Shown: piece after piece, positions 1-5,866 of the stretch | Numbering within the stretch: position 1 is the stretch's first letter | Layout of the letters: each line of letters begins with the position of its first letter | Assembly: GCA_947631285.1 (NCBI GenBank) | Contig: CANRKS010000013.1 | Coordinates: 1-16,755 of the forward strand | DNA from: an uncultured Bacilli bacterium | GTDB lineage: Bacteria; Bacillota_I; Bacilli_A; RF39; UBA660 | Length of the DNA: 16,755 bases | Reading direction: 5' to 3' | Notes under the pieces: model-generated | What the model was told of the DNA's origin: nothing | Database searches by the model: none | Seen by the model: the letters and a program-made list of their open reading frames with translations, nothing else | Program-made: the position numbers and the translations under genes

Positions 1-55
1 GAGCACACGGTTCATACCCGTGGTGTCGAGAGTTCGAATCTCCCTTCCGCTACCA
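1..55 (+). tRNA. tRNA-Met (CAT), elongator type, 5' end cut by window edge
   Basis: This is the 3' two thirds of a tRNA; the 5' acceptor strand and most of the D arm lie outside the window. The anticodon stem CACGG/CCGTG encloses the loop TTCATAC, giving anticodon CAT. The T loop is TTCGAAT with stem GAGAG/CTCCC, which has one A-C mismatch. The 3' acceptor strand TTCCGCT is followed by A and an encoded CCA at 53-55. The anticodon arm matches elongator tRNA-Met of Bacillus rather than initiator tRNA, which has GGG/CCC pairs there. A tRNA-Ile2 with a lysidine-modified CAT anticodon is a less likely alternative. Confidence 0.9.
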
Positions 56-65
56 GATTGATACC

Positions 66-122
66 AAACTCGGAAAAATACGAGTAAAAATATAGAACGT
101 ACTTGATAAAAGTGCGTTTTTA
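66..122 (+). repeat. Post-tRNA tandem-hairpin trailer, copy 1 (includes terminator)
   Basis: Directly behind the tRNA lies a small hairpin, ACTCG (68-72) pairing with CGAGT (81-85). A second hairpin, AACGTACTT (96-104) with AAGTGCGTT (110-118) around the loop GATAA, runs into a T tract and looks like a Rho-independent terminator. The same two-hairpin arrangement, with long stretches of identical sequence, follows the tRNA-Leu at 15868-15921. Confidence 0.8.
96..121 (+). terminator. Rho-independent terminator of the tRNA-Met unit
   Basis: A 9-bp stem including one G-T wobble (96-104 / 110-118) with a 5-nt loop ends in TTTTT. It is the natural end of the upstream tRNA transcript. Confidence 0.8.
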
Positions 123-164
123 TATTATTGTGTATTTGTGCATGATACTTGCATAAAATAAAAA

Positions 165-248
165 GGAACATTCAATATCGCATGTTGAGTGTTGCCAATA
201 TAATTTTGGTTTCACCTAAATCATTGCTGAGTTAGGTGAATTTTTTTT
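165..248 (+). ncRNA. Possible small RNA with two hairpins and terminator
   Basis: After the tRNA terminator, a 9-bp hairpin AACATTCAA (167-175) / TTGAGTGTT (185-193) is followed by a second, TTCACCTAA (211-219) / TTAGGTGAA (232-240), and eight T residues (241-248). The last part is a textbook Rho-independent terminator, although no coding gene precedes it. A TAAAAT box at 154-159 could serve as a -10 element for a start near 165, but no good -35 is visible. The structure is clear; transcription as a separate small RNA is inferred. The rest of the gene-free stretch 249-496 holds AT-rich DNA, the response-regulator promoter, and two short ORFs without convincing ribosome binding sites. Confidence 0.35.
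211..248 (+). terminator. Strong Rho-independent terminator
   Basis: A perfect 9-bp stem TTCACCTAA/TTAGGTGAA with a 12-nt loop is followed by eight T residues. It acts rightward and insulates the two-component operon from the tRNA side. Confidence 0.88.
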
Positions 249-464
249 ATATTAAAACTATAAATAGTAATAATACTAATAGGAAGATAAAAATTACTAA
301 AGATAGAATTAAAAAATTCTTCTTGTTCATTATGAAGTTTGGCAATTTAAAAAACACATTTGCATATTGGTGAAAAATATATATCTATGAAAATTATAAA
401 GGTTATCACCATTAATGATATTAAGACTGAATCTATGGTTCGAGTTTTAAAACGCTTAAAATTA

Positions 465-473
465 TGCTATGAT
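465..473 (+). promoter_or_regulatory. Extended -10 promoter of the VanRS-like operon
   Basis: TGC-TATGAT (465-473) is a TGN extended -10 hexamer with five of six consensus bases. The -35 region (445-450, TTTTAA) is poor, as at other extended -10 promoters in this window. The predicted start is near 480, giving a very short leader before the GGGAG site (487-491) and ATG at 497. Confidence 0.5.
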
Positions 474-496
474 ATTACTATCTAATGGGAGTGTTT

Positions 497-1177
497 ATGA
501 ATATTTTAATATGTGATGATGAAAAAGAAATTGCTGATTTAATGGAAATATATTTAAAAAGTGAGGGCTATCAAGTCTTTAAGTTTTATGAAAGCAAAAA
601 TATTTTAGAATTTTTACAAACCGAAAAGATAGATTTAGCGATACTAGATATTATGATGAGTGATTTAGATGGCTTTCAATTATGCCAAAAAATAAGGAAA
701 TACTATAATTTTCCCATTATTTTTGTTACGGCTAAAATTAATAGTTTAGATAAAATAAAAGGTCTTTCCCTAGGAGCTGATGATTATTTAACAAAACCTT
801 TTGAACCTTTAGAATTAGTGGCTAGAGTAAAAGCCAATATAAGAAGATATAAAGAATATCAAATGGATAATGATGATGAAATATATTTTCAAGGCTTAGT
901 TATAAACGCTAAAACTCATAAATGCTTTTTAAATAATAAAGAATTGGATTTAACGCCCATCGAATTTAAAATATTGTGGTATTTATGCCAAAATCGTGGG
1001 GAAGTAGTAACTTGTGAAGATTTATTCTTTAACGTTTGGCAAGAGAAATACTATGAAAATGAAAATAATACCATTATGGTTCATATAAGACATTTAAGAG
1101 AAAAAATGCATGATACAGGAAAAAATCCTAAGTATATTAAAACAATTTGGGGAGTAGGTTATATAATTGAAAAATAA
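497..1177 (+). CDS. OmpR/PhoB-family response regulator, VanR-like
   Basis: This is a cytoplasmic transcription factor activated by phosphotransfer from the adjacent kinase. The receiver domain (about residues 1-115) has the acidic pocket D7-D8, phospho-acceptor D51 (LDIMM), T78 and K100 (LTKPF). The C-terminal winged-helix domain (about 130-226) ends with the typical GVGYIIEK wing. Length (226 aa) is normal for the family. The start at 497 is chosen because GGGAG lies 5 nt upstream; the in-frame ATG at 485 would place the Shine-Dalgarno inside the gene. The 3' end overlaps the kinase start by 11 nt, so translation is coupled. VanR-likeness rests mainly on the partner kinase and on FPIIFVTAK. 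Its targets are unknown; the operon itself and the peptidase downstream are the obvious candidates. Confidence 0.93.
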   Translation: MNILICDDEKEIADLMEIYLKSEGYQVFKFYESKNILEFLQTEKIDLAILDIMMSDLDGFQLCQKIRKYYNFPIIFVTAKINSLDKIKGLSLGADDYLTKPFEPLELVARVKANIRRYKEYQMDNDDEIYFQGLVINAKTHKCFLNNKELDLTPIEFKILWYLCQNRGEVVTCEDLFFNVWQEKYYENENNTIMVHIRHLREKMHDTGKNPKYIKTIWGVGYIIEK

Positions 1178-2222
1178 ATATGGTAATGCTTTAACTAATA
1201 AGCTCGTAAAAAAAATAATTTTAAGTACAACCGTTTACACTTGTCTTTTTCTTCTTATATATGTTATTGCACGAGCTTATTGTGAATCTTACATTTGGCA
1301 ACCTTATGATAAAACATATCAATTTTTAAAAATGATTAAAGACAATGTAATTATTGAAGTTATTGTTTGGCTAATTGGGGTTGCGATTATTTCTTTTTAT
1401 CATTTAAGAAAAACTTTAGCTTATATTGATGCCATTGTTTTAGGAAGTAGTAAACTTTTAAATCCAAATGAGCATATCCATCTTCCAGAAGAATTGAAAG
1501 ATATTGAAATAAGTCTTAATAAAATTAAAGATAAAGCTTTTTTAGAAGAAAAGAAGAAAAATGATTTAATAGTTTATCTTGCTCATGATATCAAAACACC
1601 TTTAACAAGCTTAATTGGTTATTTGCATTTATTAAAAGAGGGAGAAAATTTATCTTTAGAAGAAGAAACTAAATATTTAGATATTGCCCTTAATAAATCA
1701 TTGAGATTAGAAGAATTAATTAATGAGCTTTTTGACATTACGAAATTTAGTTTAGATGAAGTTAAACTGCATAAAGAAAAATTAAGTTTAAATTTAATGA
1801 TAGATCAAATTGTTGATGATTTTTATCCTCTTACTTTAAGACTGCATAAAAAGATAGAATTTTTAAAGAAAGATAAAATAATTATTAAAGCTGATTCTGG
1901 CCTTTTAGCTAGAGTTATTAGCAATTTAATTAAGAATGCTTTAAGTTATAGTTATGAAAATACTTCTATTTTAATTAGAACATATCAAGATAAAAAATAT
2001 GCTTATATAATAGTTGGCAATAAAGGAGATAAAATTAAAGAAGAAGATTTAGAGAAAATATTTGCTAAATTTTACCGCGTTGATAAAGCCCGAAAAACTG
2101 ATGCGGGAGGGTCTGGCTTAGGATTAGCTATTTCTAGGGAAATTATTTTAAAGCATAAAGGCGATATTAAAGTTATGAGCAATGATGAAGAAACTAAATT
2201 TACGATAAAACTACCTCTTTAA
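1167..2222 (+). CDS. Membrane sensor histidine kinase, VanS-like
   Basis: This is a sensor kinase with TM segments at about 17-36 and 62-79, leaving a short external loop of about 25 residues. It continues with a HAMP-like linker, a dimerisation/phosphoacceptor domain with H140 in the motif YLAHDIKTPLTSLIGYL, and an ATPase domain with the N box (NLIKNA), FYRVD and the GGSGLGLAIS box. The H-box wording, the altered G1 box (NKGDKIKEEDL instead of DxGxGI) and the C-terminal GLGLAISREII pattern are all seen in VanS-family kinases. The only in-frame start at the right place is TTG at 1167, overlapping the regulator gene; GGGGAG lies 12 nt upstream. No vanH/A/X genes accompany it, so the ligand is unknown and glycopeptide resistance should not be assumed. 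Confidence 0.9.
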   Translation: MKNKYGNALTNKLVKKIILSTTVYTCLFLLIYVIARAYCESYIWQPYDKTYQFLKMIKDNVIIEVIVWLIGVAIISFYHLRKTLAYIDAIVLGSSKLLNPNEHIHLPEELKDIEISLNKIKDKAFLEEKKKNDLIVYLAHDIKTPLTSLIGYLHLLKEGENLSLEEETKYLDIALNKSLRLEELINELFDITKFSLDEVKLHKEKLSLNLMIDQIVDDFYPLTLRLHKKIEFLKKDKIIIKADSGLLARVISNLIKNALSYSYENTSILIRTYQDKKYAYIIVGNKGDKIKEEDLEKIFAKFYRVDKARKTDAGGSGLGLAISREIILKHKGDIKVMSNDEETKFTIKLPL

Positions 2223-2256
2223 GAAAATCTTAAGAAAATTATAAGTTATTATTAAT

Positions 2257-2296
2257 AAACCCATTTTCTAATTTTGTTAAAATGAAAATGGGTTTT
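2257..2296 (+). terminator. Long hairpin between kinase and peptidase genes, terminator or attenuator
   Basis: A perfect 12-bp stem AAACCCATTTTC (2257-2268) / GAAAATGGGTTT (2284-2295) has an inner ATTTT/AAAAT extension and is followed by only four T residues. It ends 15 nt before the peptidase start codon. It may terminate the VanRS-like transcript partially and so set the ratio of peptidase to regulators. Confidence 0.6.
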
Positions 2297-2311
2297 ATCA
2301 TGAGGTGTAAT

Positions 2312-3199
2312 ATGAGAAAAAGAAAAAAAGTTAAAAAGATTATTAAATTAATTATTATTGTTGGTTTAATTAGTGGTATTTGTATTTTTTATTATCATTA
2401 TTTTAAAATGTTAAATCTTGATACCATTATTATTGAAAATAATAAGGGGGATGAAAAGGAGGAAAATGATTATAATAACTATCAAACTTATGAAGATGTT
2501 TCAATGCTTAAATATGAAAATGGGACAATAAAAGAAAGGTTAAATACTTTTAGCAAAAGTGATAAAAGAATTGAAACTATTATACGTGATTATAATGAAT
2601 ATCCCGAAAAGTTATTAGAATCTTTATCAAGAAATCCTGAACTAACTGATTTTGTCATTCATTATCACGAAAAGAAAGGCAAGGTGTATGCTGATAAATT
2701 GGATGATGTTAAAAAAGGAGAAGTTCCTCTCCTCCTTCAGTGGGATGAAAGATGGGGATATGGTAAATATGGTAGTAGTAATGTGGCCATCAGTGGTTGT
2801 GGTCCGACAGCTTTAGCAATGGTCATTCCGGCCGTCACTGGTAAAGATGATTATACTCCTTACGATGTAAGTAAATATGCGTATGAAAATGGTTACTATT
2901 TAGAAAGTAGTGGAACTACTTGGGATTTAATGCGAAAGGGGGCTGCCCATTTTGGTCTTAAGTCAAGAGAACTTCCCTTAGATGAAACAAGTATTAAAAA
3001 GGCTTTAAATAATGGGCATCCAATAATTTGCAGTATGCGAAAGGGTGATTTTACTATAAATGGTCATTATATTGTTTTAGTAAAAGTAGAAGATGGTAAG
3101 ATAAAAGTTAATGACCCTAATAGTAAAATTAGAAGTAATATTCTATGGGATTATAGTCGTCTTAAAGGGCAAATTAAAAATTTATGGGAATTTTATTAG
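2312..3199 (+). CDS. Membrane-anchored C39-like cysteine peptidase
   Basis: The protein (295 aa) begins with a very basic segment (MRKRKKVKK) and one TM helix (about 9-29), placing the rest outside the cell. A low-complexity Asp/Asn/Glu linker and a helical region (about 75-125) precede a papain-like C39-type domain (about 130-295). The predicted catalytic residues are C163 (SGCGPTALAM), H252 (NGHYIVLV) and D268 (NDPNS), the order expected for peptidase family C39-like (PF13529). The start at 2312 is preferred because GAGG lies 6 nt upstream; the ATG at 2282 falls within the hairpin stem and lacks a binding site. It sits alone between two hairpins, downstream of the VanRS-like pair. The substrate could be a peptide, bacteriocin or wall protein; ABC-exporter C39 domains cut double-glycine leaders, but this one lacks the transporter. 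Confidence 0.85.
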   Translation: MRKRKKVKKIIKLIIIVGLISGICIFYYHYFKMLNLDTIIIENNKGDEKEENDYNNYQTYEDVSMLKYENGTIKERLNTFSKSDKRIETIIRDYNEYPEKLLESLSRNPELTDFVIHYHEKKGKVYADKLDDVKKGEVPLLLQWDERWGYGKYGSSNVAISGCGPTALAMVIPAVTGKDDYTPYDVSKYAYENGYYLESSGTTWDLMRKGAAHFGLKSRELPLDETSIKKALNNGHPIICSMRKGDFTINGHYIVLVKVEDGKIKVNDPNSKIRSNILWDYSRLKGQIKNLWEFY

Positions 3200-3230
3200 A
3201 CATTTAAGATATTTTTCTTAAATGTTTTTT
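3200..3230 (+). terminator. Terminator after the C39-like peptidase gene
   Basis: A perfect 10-bp stem ACATTTAAGA (3200-3209) / TCTTAAATGT (3216-3225) with a 6-nt loop is followed by a T run to 3230. It begins one base after the stop codon. Confidence 0.9.
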
Positions 3231-3242
3231 CCTGATTATATA

Positions 3243-3281
3243 TTGACAAGTGATATATAGTGTTATATAGTGTTATATGTG
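3243..3281 (+). promoter_or_regulatory. Promoter of the GntR/ABC operon with tandem TATATAGTGT repeats
   Basis: A perfect -35 TTGACA (3243-3248) and TATAGT (3266-3271) are separated by 17 bp, the best sigma-A-type match in the window. The 10-bp unit TATATAGTGT occurs at 3254-3263 and 3264-3273 and partly again at 3274-3281 (TATATGTG), covering the spacer and the -10. Placement over the promoter suggests an operator for the GntR protein encoded immediately downstream (autorepression), as YtrA-type regulators commonly show; the binding itself is inferred. Confidence 0.75.
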
Positions 3282-3288
3282 AGGTAGA

Positions 3289-3660
3289 ATGAAAATTATT
3301 ATTAGTAACAGTAGTATGGTACCTATTTATGAACAGATTAAAAAGGCCATCATCGAAGAAATACTAGAGGGAAATTTAAATGAGAATGATTCGCTTCCAT
3401 CGATTAGAGCTTTAGCGGAAGAAATTAAAATTAGTATTATGACAATTAAAAAGGCTTATGATGAATTAGAGAAAGAAGGATATATTATAGAAGTTCAAGG
3501 GAAAGGAACTTTTATAGCTCCGAAAAATAAAGAATTGATTAAAGAAAACTTTCAAAAAGAATTAGAGAAGCACTTAATGGAAGCCGTTAATTTAGCGAAA
3601 AAGAATAATATTTCTAAAAAAGAATTTAGAGATTTAATAGAGATTTTTTATGGAGAGTAA
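3289..3660 (+). CDS. GntR-family transcriptional regulator, YtrA subfamily
   Basis: This is a short (123 aa) DNA-binding repressor candidate. The winged-helix domain occupies about residues 9-78: PIYEQIKKAI, the LPSIRALAEE helix, recognition segment SIMTIKKAYDELEKEGYI and the wing QGKGTFI. Only a brief helical tail (about 80-123) follows, as in the YtrA subfamily, which lacks a large ligand domain and typically sits first in ABC transporter operons. GAGGT lies close before the ATG. The gene is followed after 2 nt by the ABC ATPase, so the regulator and transporter are co-transcribed from the strong promoter at 3243, most likely under autorepression that is relieved by cell-wall or membrane-active compounds, as known for B. 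subtilis YtrA. Confidence 0.92.
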   Translation: MKIIISNSSMVPIYEQIKKAIIEEILEGNLNENDSLPSIRALAEEIKISIMTIKKAYDELEKEGYIIEVQGKGTFIAPKNKELIKENFQKELEKHLMEAVNLAKKNNISKKEFRDLIEIFYGE

Positions 3661-3662
3661 AT

Positions 3663-4520
3663 ATGAATATTATAGAAATTAAAGATTTAGAAAAAAATTA
3701 TAATAAATTTTCCTTAGGACCAATTGATTTAAAAATTCCGAAAGGCGAAATAATTGGTTTAATTGGGGAAAATGGAGCTGGTAAAACCACTTTAATTAAA
3801 CTTATTTTAAATATTATTAAACCTGATAAAGGTAAAATTAAGTTATTTAATCGTGATTATTTAGAAAATGAAGAATTAAATAAAAAAGATATTGGTGTCG
3901 TTCTAGACGAAATGTTCTTTCCTGAAATTTTAACTCCTTTAGATATAAATTTAATAATGAAAAATATTTATTCTAATTGGGATGTTTCTTTATATTTTGA
4001 ATATCTTGAAAAATTTAATTTGCCTAAAGATAAAAGTATTAAAACTTTTTCTAAAGGAATGAAGAAGAAGTTAGAAATAGTTACTTCTCTTGCTCATCAT
4101 CCTAAATTATTAATTTTAGATGAACCTACTAGTGGGTTAGATCCCGTCGTCCGTAAGGAAGTTTTAGATATTTTTTTAAACTTTATGCAAGAAGAAGATC
4201 ATACAATTATTTTATCAACACATATAACAAGTGACTTAGAAAATATTGCTGATCGTGTCATTTTTATAGATAAAGGTCAAATTGTATTAAATGATTTAGG
4301 TTCCGATATTATGGACGACTATGGCGTTTTAAAATGTAGTATTGAAGAGTTTAAAACTTTAGATAAAGATGATATTATTAAATATCAAAAAAATAAGTAT
4401 AATTATGAAGTTTTAATTAAAAATAGAAATAAATTAAAGAAAAAATATAAGGGAATGGTTATTGATAAGATAACTTTAGATGAATTAATGGTTTTAATGA
4501 TTAAGGGAGAAGAAATATGA
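3663..4520 (+). CDS. ABC transporter ATP-binding protein (YtrB-like)
   Basis: This is the cytoplasmic ATPase subunit of an ABC exporter (285 aa). It shows Walker A GENGAGKT (35-42), a signature motif of the altered form FSKGM (129-133) in place of LSGGQ, Walker B LLILDEP with D153/E154, D-loop SGLD and the H-loop H187 (LSTH). The C-terminal 70 residues are a Lys-rich extension common in ATPases paired with ABC-2 permeases. GGAG lies 7 nt before the ATG. The stop codon TGA overlaps the next start in ATGA, indicating translational coupling and proving that UGA is read as stop. Its partner is the permease downstream; the exported substrate cannot be read from the sequence. Confidence 0.92.
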   Translation: MNIIEIKDLEKNYNKFSLGPIDLKIPKGEIIGLIGENGAGKTTLIKLILNIIKPDKGKIKLFNRDYLENEELNKKDIGVVLDEMFFPEILTPLDINLIMKNIYSNWDVSLYFEYLEKFNLPKDKSIKTFSKGMKKKLEIVTSLAHHPKLLILDEPTSGLDPVVRKEVLDIFLNFMQEEDHTIILSTHITSDLENIADRVIFIDKGQIVLNDLGSDIMDDYGVLKCSIEEFKTLDKDDIIKYQKNKYNYEVLIKNRNKLKKKYKGMVIDKITLDELMVLMIKGEEI

Positions 4521-5149
4521 AAGGACTAATTATTAAAGATTTATTAACTACAAAAAGAAATTTTAAAATTATTGGCATTATTTTTATCATTTATATAATT
4601 ATGGCTTTTGAAGGAAATAATAGTTTGAATTTTTTGCCTCCTTTTATGAGTGTTATGATGATGTTATCAACTTTTAGTTATGACGAATATAACAAATGGG
4701 ATGCTTATGCTATTACTTTACCTAAAGGAAGAAGCAATGTTGTTACTGCTAAATATGTAATTACTCTATTATTAGTGTTAGCTTCATCTCTTTTAGTTTT
4801 TATCTTATCTATTTTAATTTCTTATTTAACTAACGGATCTTTAAATGTTGGCGATAATTTAGGTTTAATGGTTGGTTCTATTATCGGAACATTATTAGTT
4901 GAGTCTTTTATGTATCCTCTTATTTATAAGTATGGTATTGAAAAGGGAAGATTAATTATTTTTGTTTTAGTTTTTGGAATTGCTATTGGGGGAGGATTTT
5001 TAATTAATGTTTTAGATTTAAGTGTCCTTGGCATTTTCTTAAATAAACTGGGTGATTATTTACTTTATATCTTTATCATATTAATTGCCTTAATAGTATT
5101 TGCATCTTATTTAATTTCCAAAAGAATATATTTGCATAAAGAATTCTAA
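4517..5149 (+). CDS. ABC-2 type permease subunit
   Basis: This integral membrane protein (210 aa) has about six predicted helices: about 17-33, 37-53, 77-99, 113-133, 143-163 and 182-203. The motif YDEYNKWDAYAITLP followed by R and KY resembles the small ABC-2 permease family often called ABC2_membrane_5. It starts inside the ATPase gene (ATGA overlap) with GGGAG upstream, so the two are made together and should form one transporter. It is the last gene of the GntR operon; a separate promoter-like region follows before the next ABC system. Typical family roles are in antimicrobial-peptide or wall-stress response; the specific substrate is unknown. Confidence 0.85.
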   Translation: MKGLIIKDLLTTKRNFKIIGIIFIIYIIMAFEGNNSLNFLPPFMSVMMMLSTFSYDEYNKWDAYAITLPKGRSNVVTAKYVITLLLVLASSLLVFILSILISYLTNGSLNVGDNLGLMVGSIIGTLLVESFMYPLIYKYGIEKGRLIIFVLVFGIAIGGGFLINVLDLSVLGIFLNKLGDYLLYIFIILIALIVFASYLISKRIYLHKEF

Positions 5150-5150
5150 C

Positions 5151-5178
5151 TTACTTGTAACACTGATTATAATATAAT
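5151..5178 (+). promoter_or_regulatory. Probable promoter of the second ABC operon
   Basis: Two overlapping TATAAT boxes (5168-5173 and 5173-5178) lie just before the GTGAGGTGGAG ribosome site. The -35 area is poor but contains the small palindrome TTAC-TT-GTAA (5151-5160), which may be a regulator site. Assignment of one exact -10 is not possible by eye. Confidence 0.45.
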
Positions 5179-5196
5179 TAAAGTGTGAGGTGGAGT

Positions 5197-5865
5197 ATGG
5201 AAATTTTAAAAGTTGAGAATTTAACCAAAATATATGGTAAAGGAGATACTAAAGTTGTTGCCTTAGACAATGTATCTTTTAGTGTTCAAAAAGGGGAATT
5301 TGTGGCTATCATTGGCGCTAGTGGCAGTGGTAAATCCACACTTTTACACCTAATTGGAGGTGTTGATAAACCTACTAGTGGCAAAGTATATATTGATGGG
5401 GAAGACATCTATTCTTTTAGTGATGATAAATTAGCTATTTTTAGAAGAAGACAAGTAGGTTTAATTTATCAATTTTATAATTTAATTCCAATTTTAAATG
5501 TTGAAGAGAATATTACTTTGCCAATGGATTTAGATAATAGAAAAGTATCTAAGGAACACTTAGAGGACATTTTATCAATGTTAGGTTTAAAGAAAAGAAG
5601 AAATCATCTTCCTAATCAATTATCAGGTGGTGAGCAACAAAGAACGTCAATAGGAAGGGCTTTAATTACTAGTCCAACCATTATTTTAGCTGATGAACCA
5701 ACGGGAAATTTAGATACTAAAAATAGTGAAGAAATTGTTGAACTGTTAAAAAGAAGTAATAAAGAATATAAGCAAACGATAGTAATGATTACTCATAATT
5801 TAGAAATTGCCAAAAATGCAGATCGTATCATTAAAATTCAAGATGGCAAAATAGTAGGTGAGTAG
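5197..5865 (+). CDS. ABC transporter ATPase, MacB/BceA/LolD-like
   Basis: This 222-aa ATPase belongs to the MacB/BceA/LolD class that works with FtsX-type permeases. Motifs in order: Walker A GASGSGKST (40-48), Q-loop YQFYNLIP (91-98), signature LSGGEQQR (142-149), Walker B IILADEP with D166/E167, D-loop GNLD (170-173) and H200. The start at 5197 is preferred to the upstream GTG at 5185 because AGGTGG is 3-8 nt before it and the conserved domain begins at once with MEILKVENLTKIYG. The permease gene begins one base after its stop codon. With the downstream response regulator and kinase, the cassette has the shape of peptide-sensing/detoxification modules (BceAB-RS or Vex-VncRS); the ATPase likely powers either export or a flux-sensing signal. 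Confidence 0.93.
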   Translation: MEILKVENLTKIYGKGDTKVVALDNVSFSVQKGEFVAIIGASGSGKSTLLHLIGGVDKPTSGKVYIDGEDIYSFSDDKLAIFRRRQVGLIYQFYNLIPILNVEENITLPMDLDNRKVSKEHLEDILSMLGLKKRRNHLPNQLSGGEQQRTSIGRALITSPTIILADEPTGNLDTKNSEEIVELLKRSNKEYKQTIVMITHNLEIAKNADRIIKIQDGKIVGE

Positions 5866-5866
5866 C

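Noticed and set aside
247..330. Leftward 27-codon ORF of strongly hydrophobic residues (starts MNKKNFLIL)
   Set aside because: It would make a plausible single-TM peptide, but no Shine-Dalgarno precedes it, whereas nearly every real gene in the window has one, and AT-rich DNA readily gives hydrophobic ORFs.
387..485. Rightward 32-codon ORF before the VanR-like gene (starts MKIIKVITIND)
   Set aside because: The only GGTGA is 13 nt upstream and the promoter of the next gene lies inside it; no resemblance to a bacteriocin precursor with a double-glycine leader.
497..2222. Glycopeptide-resistance operon
   Set aside because: The regulator and kinase are VanRS-like, but no VanH, VanA/B ligase or VanX dipeptidase is encoded in the window.
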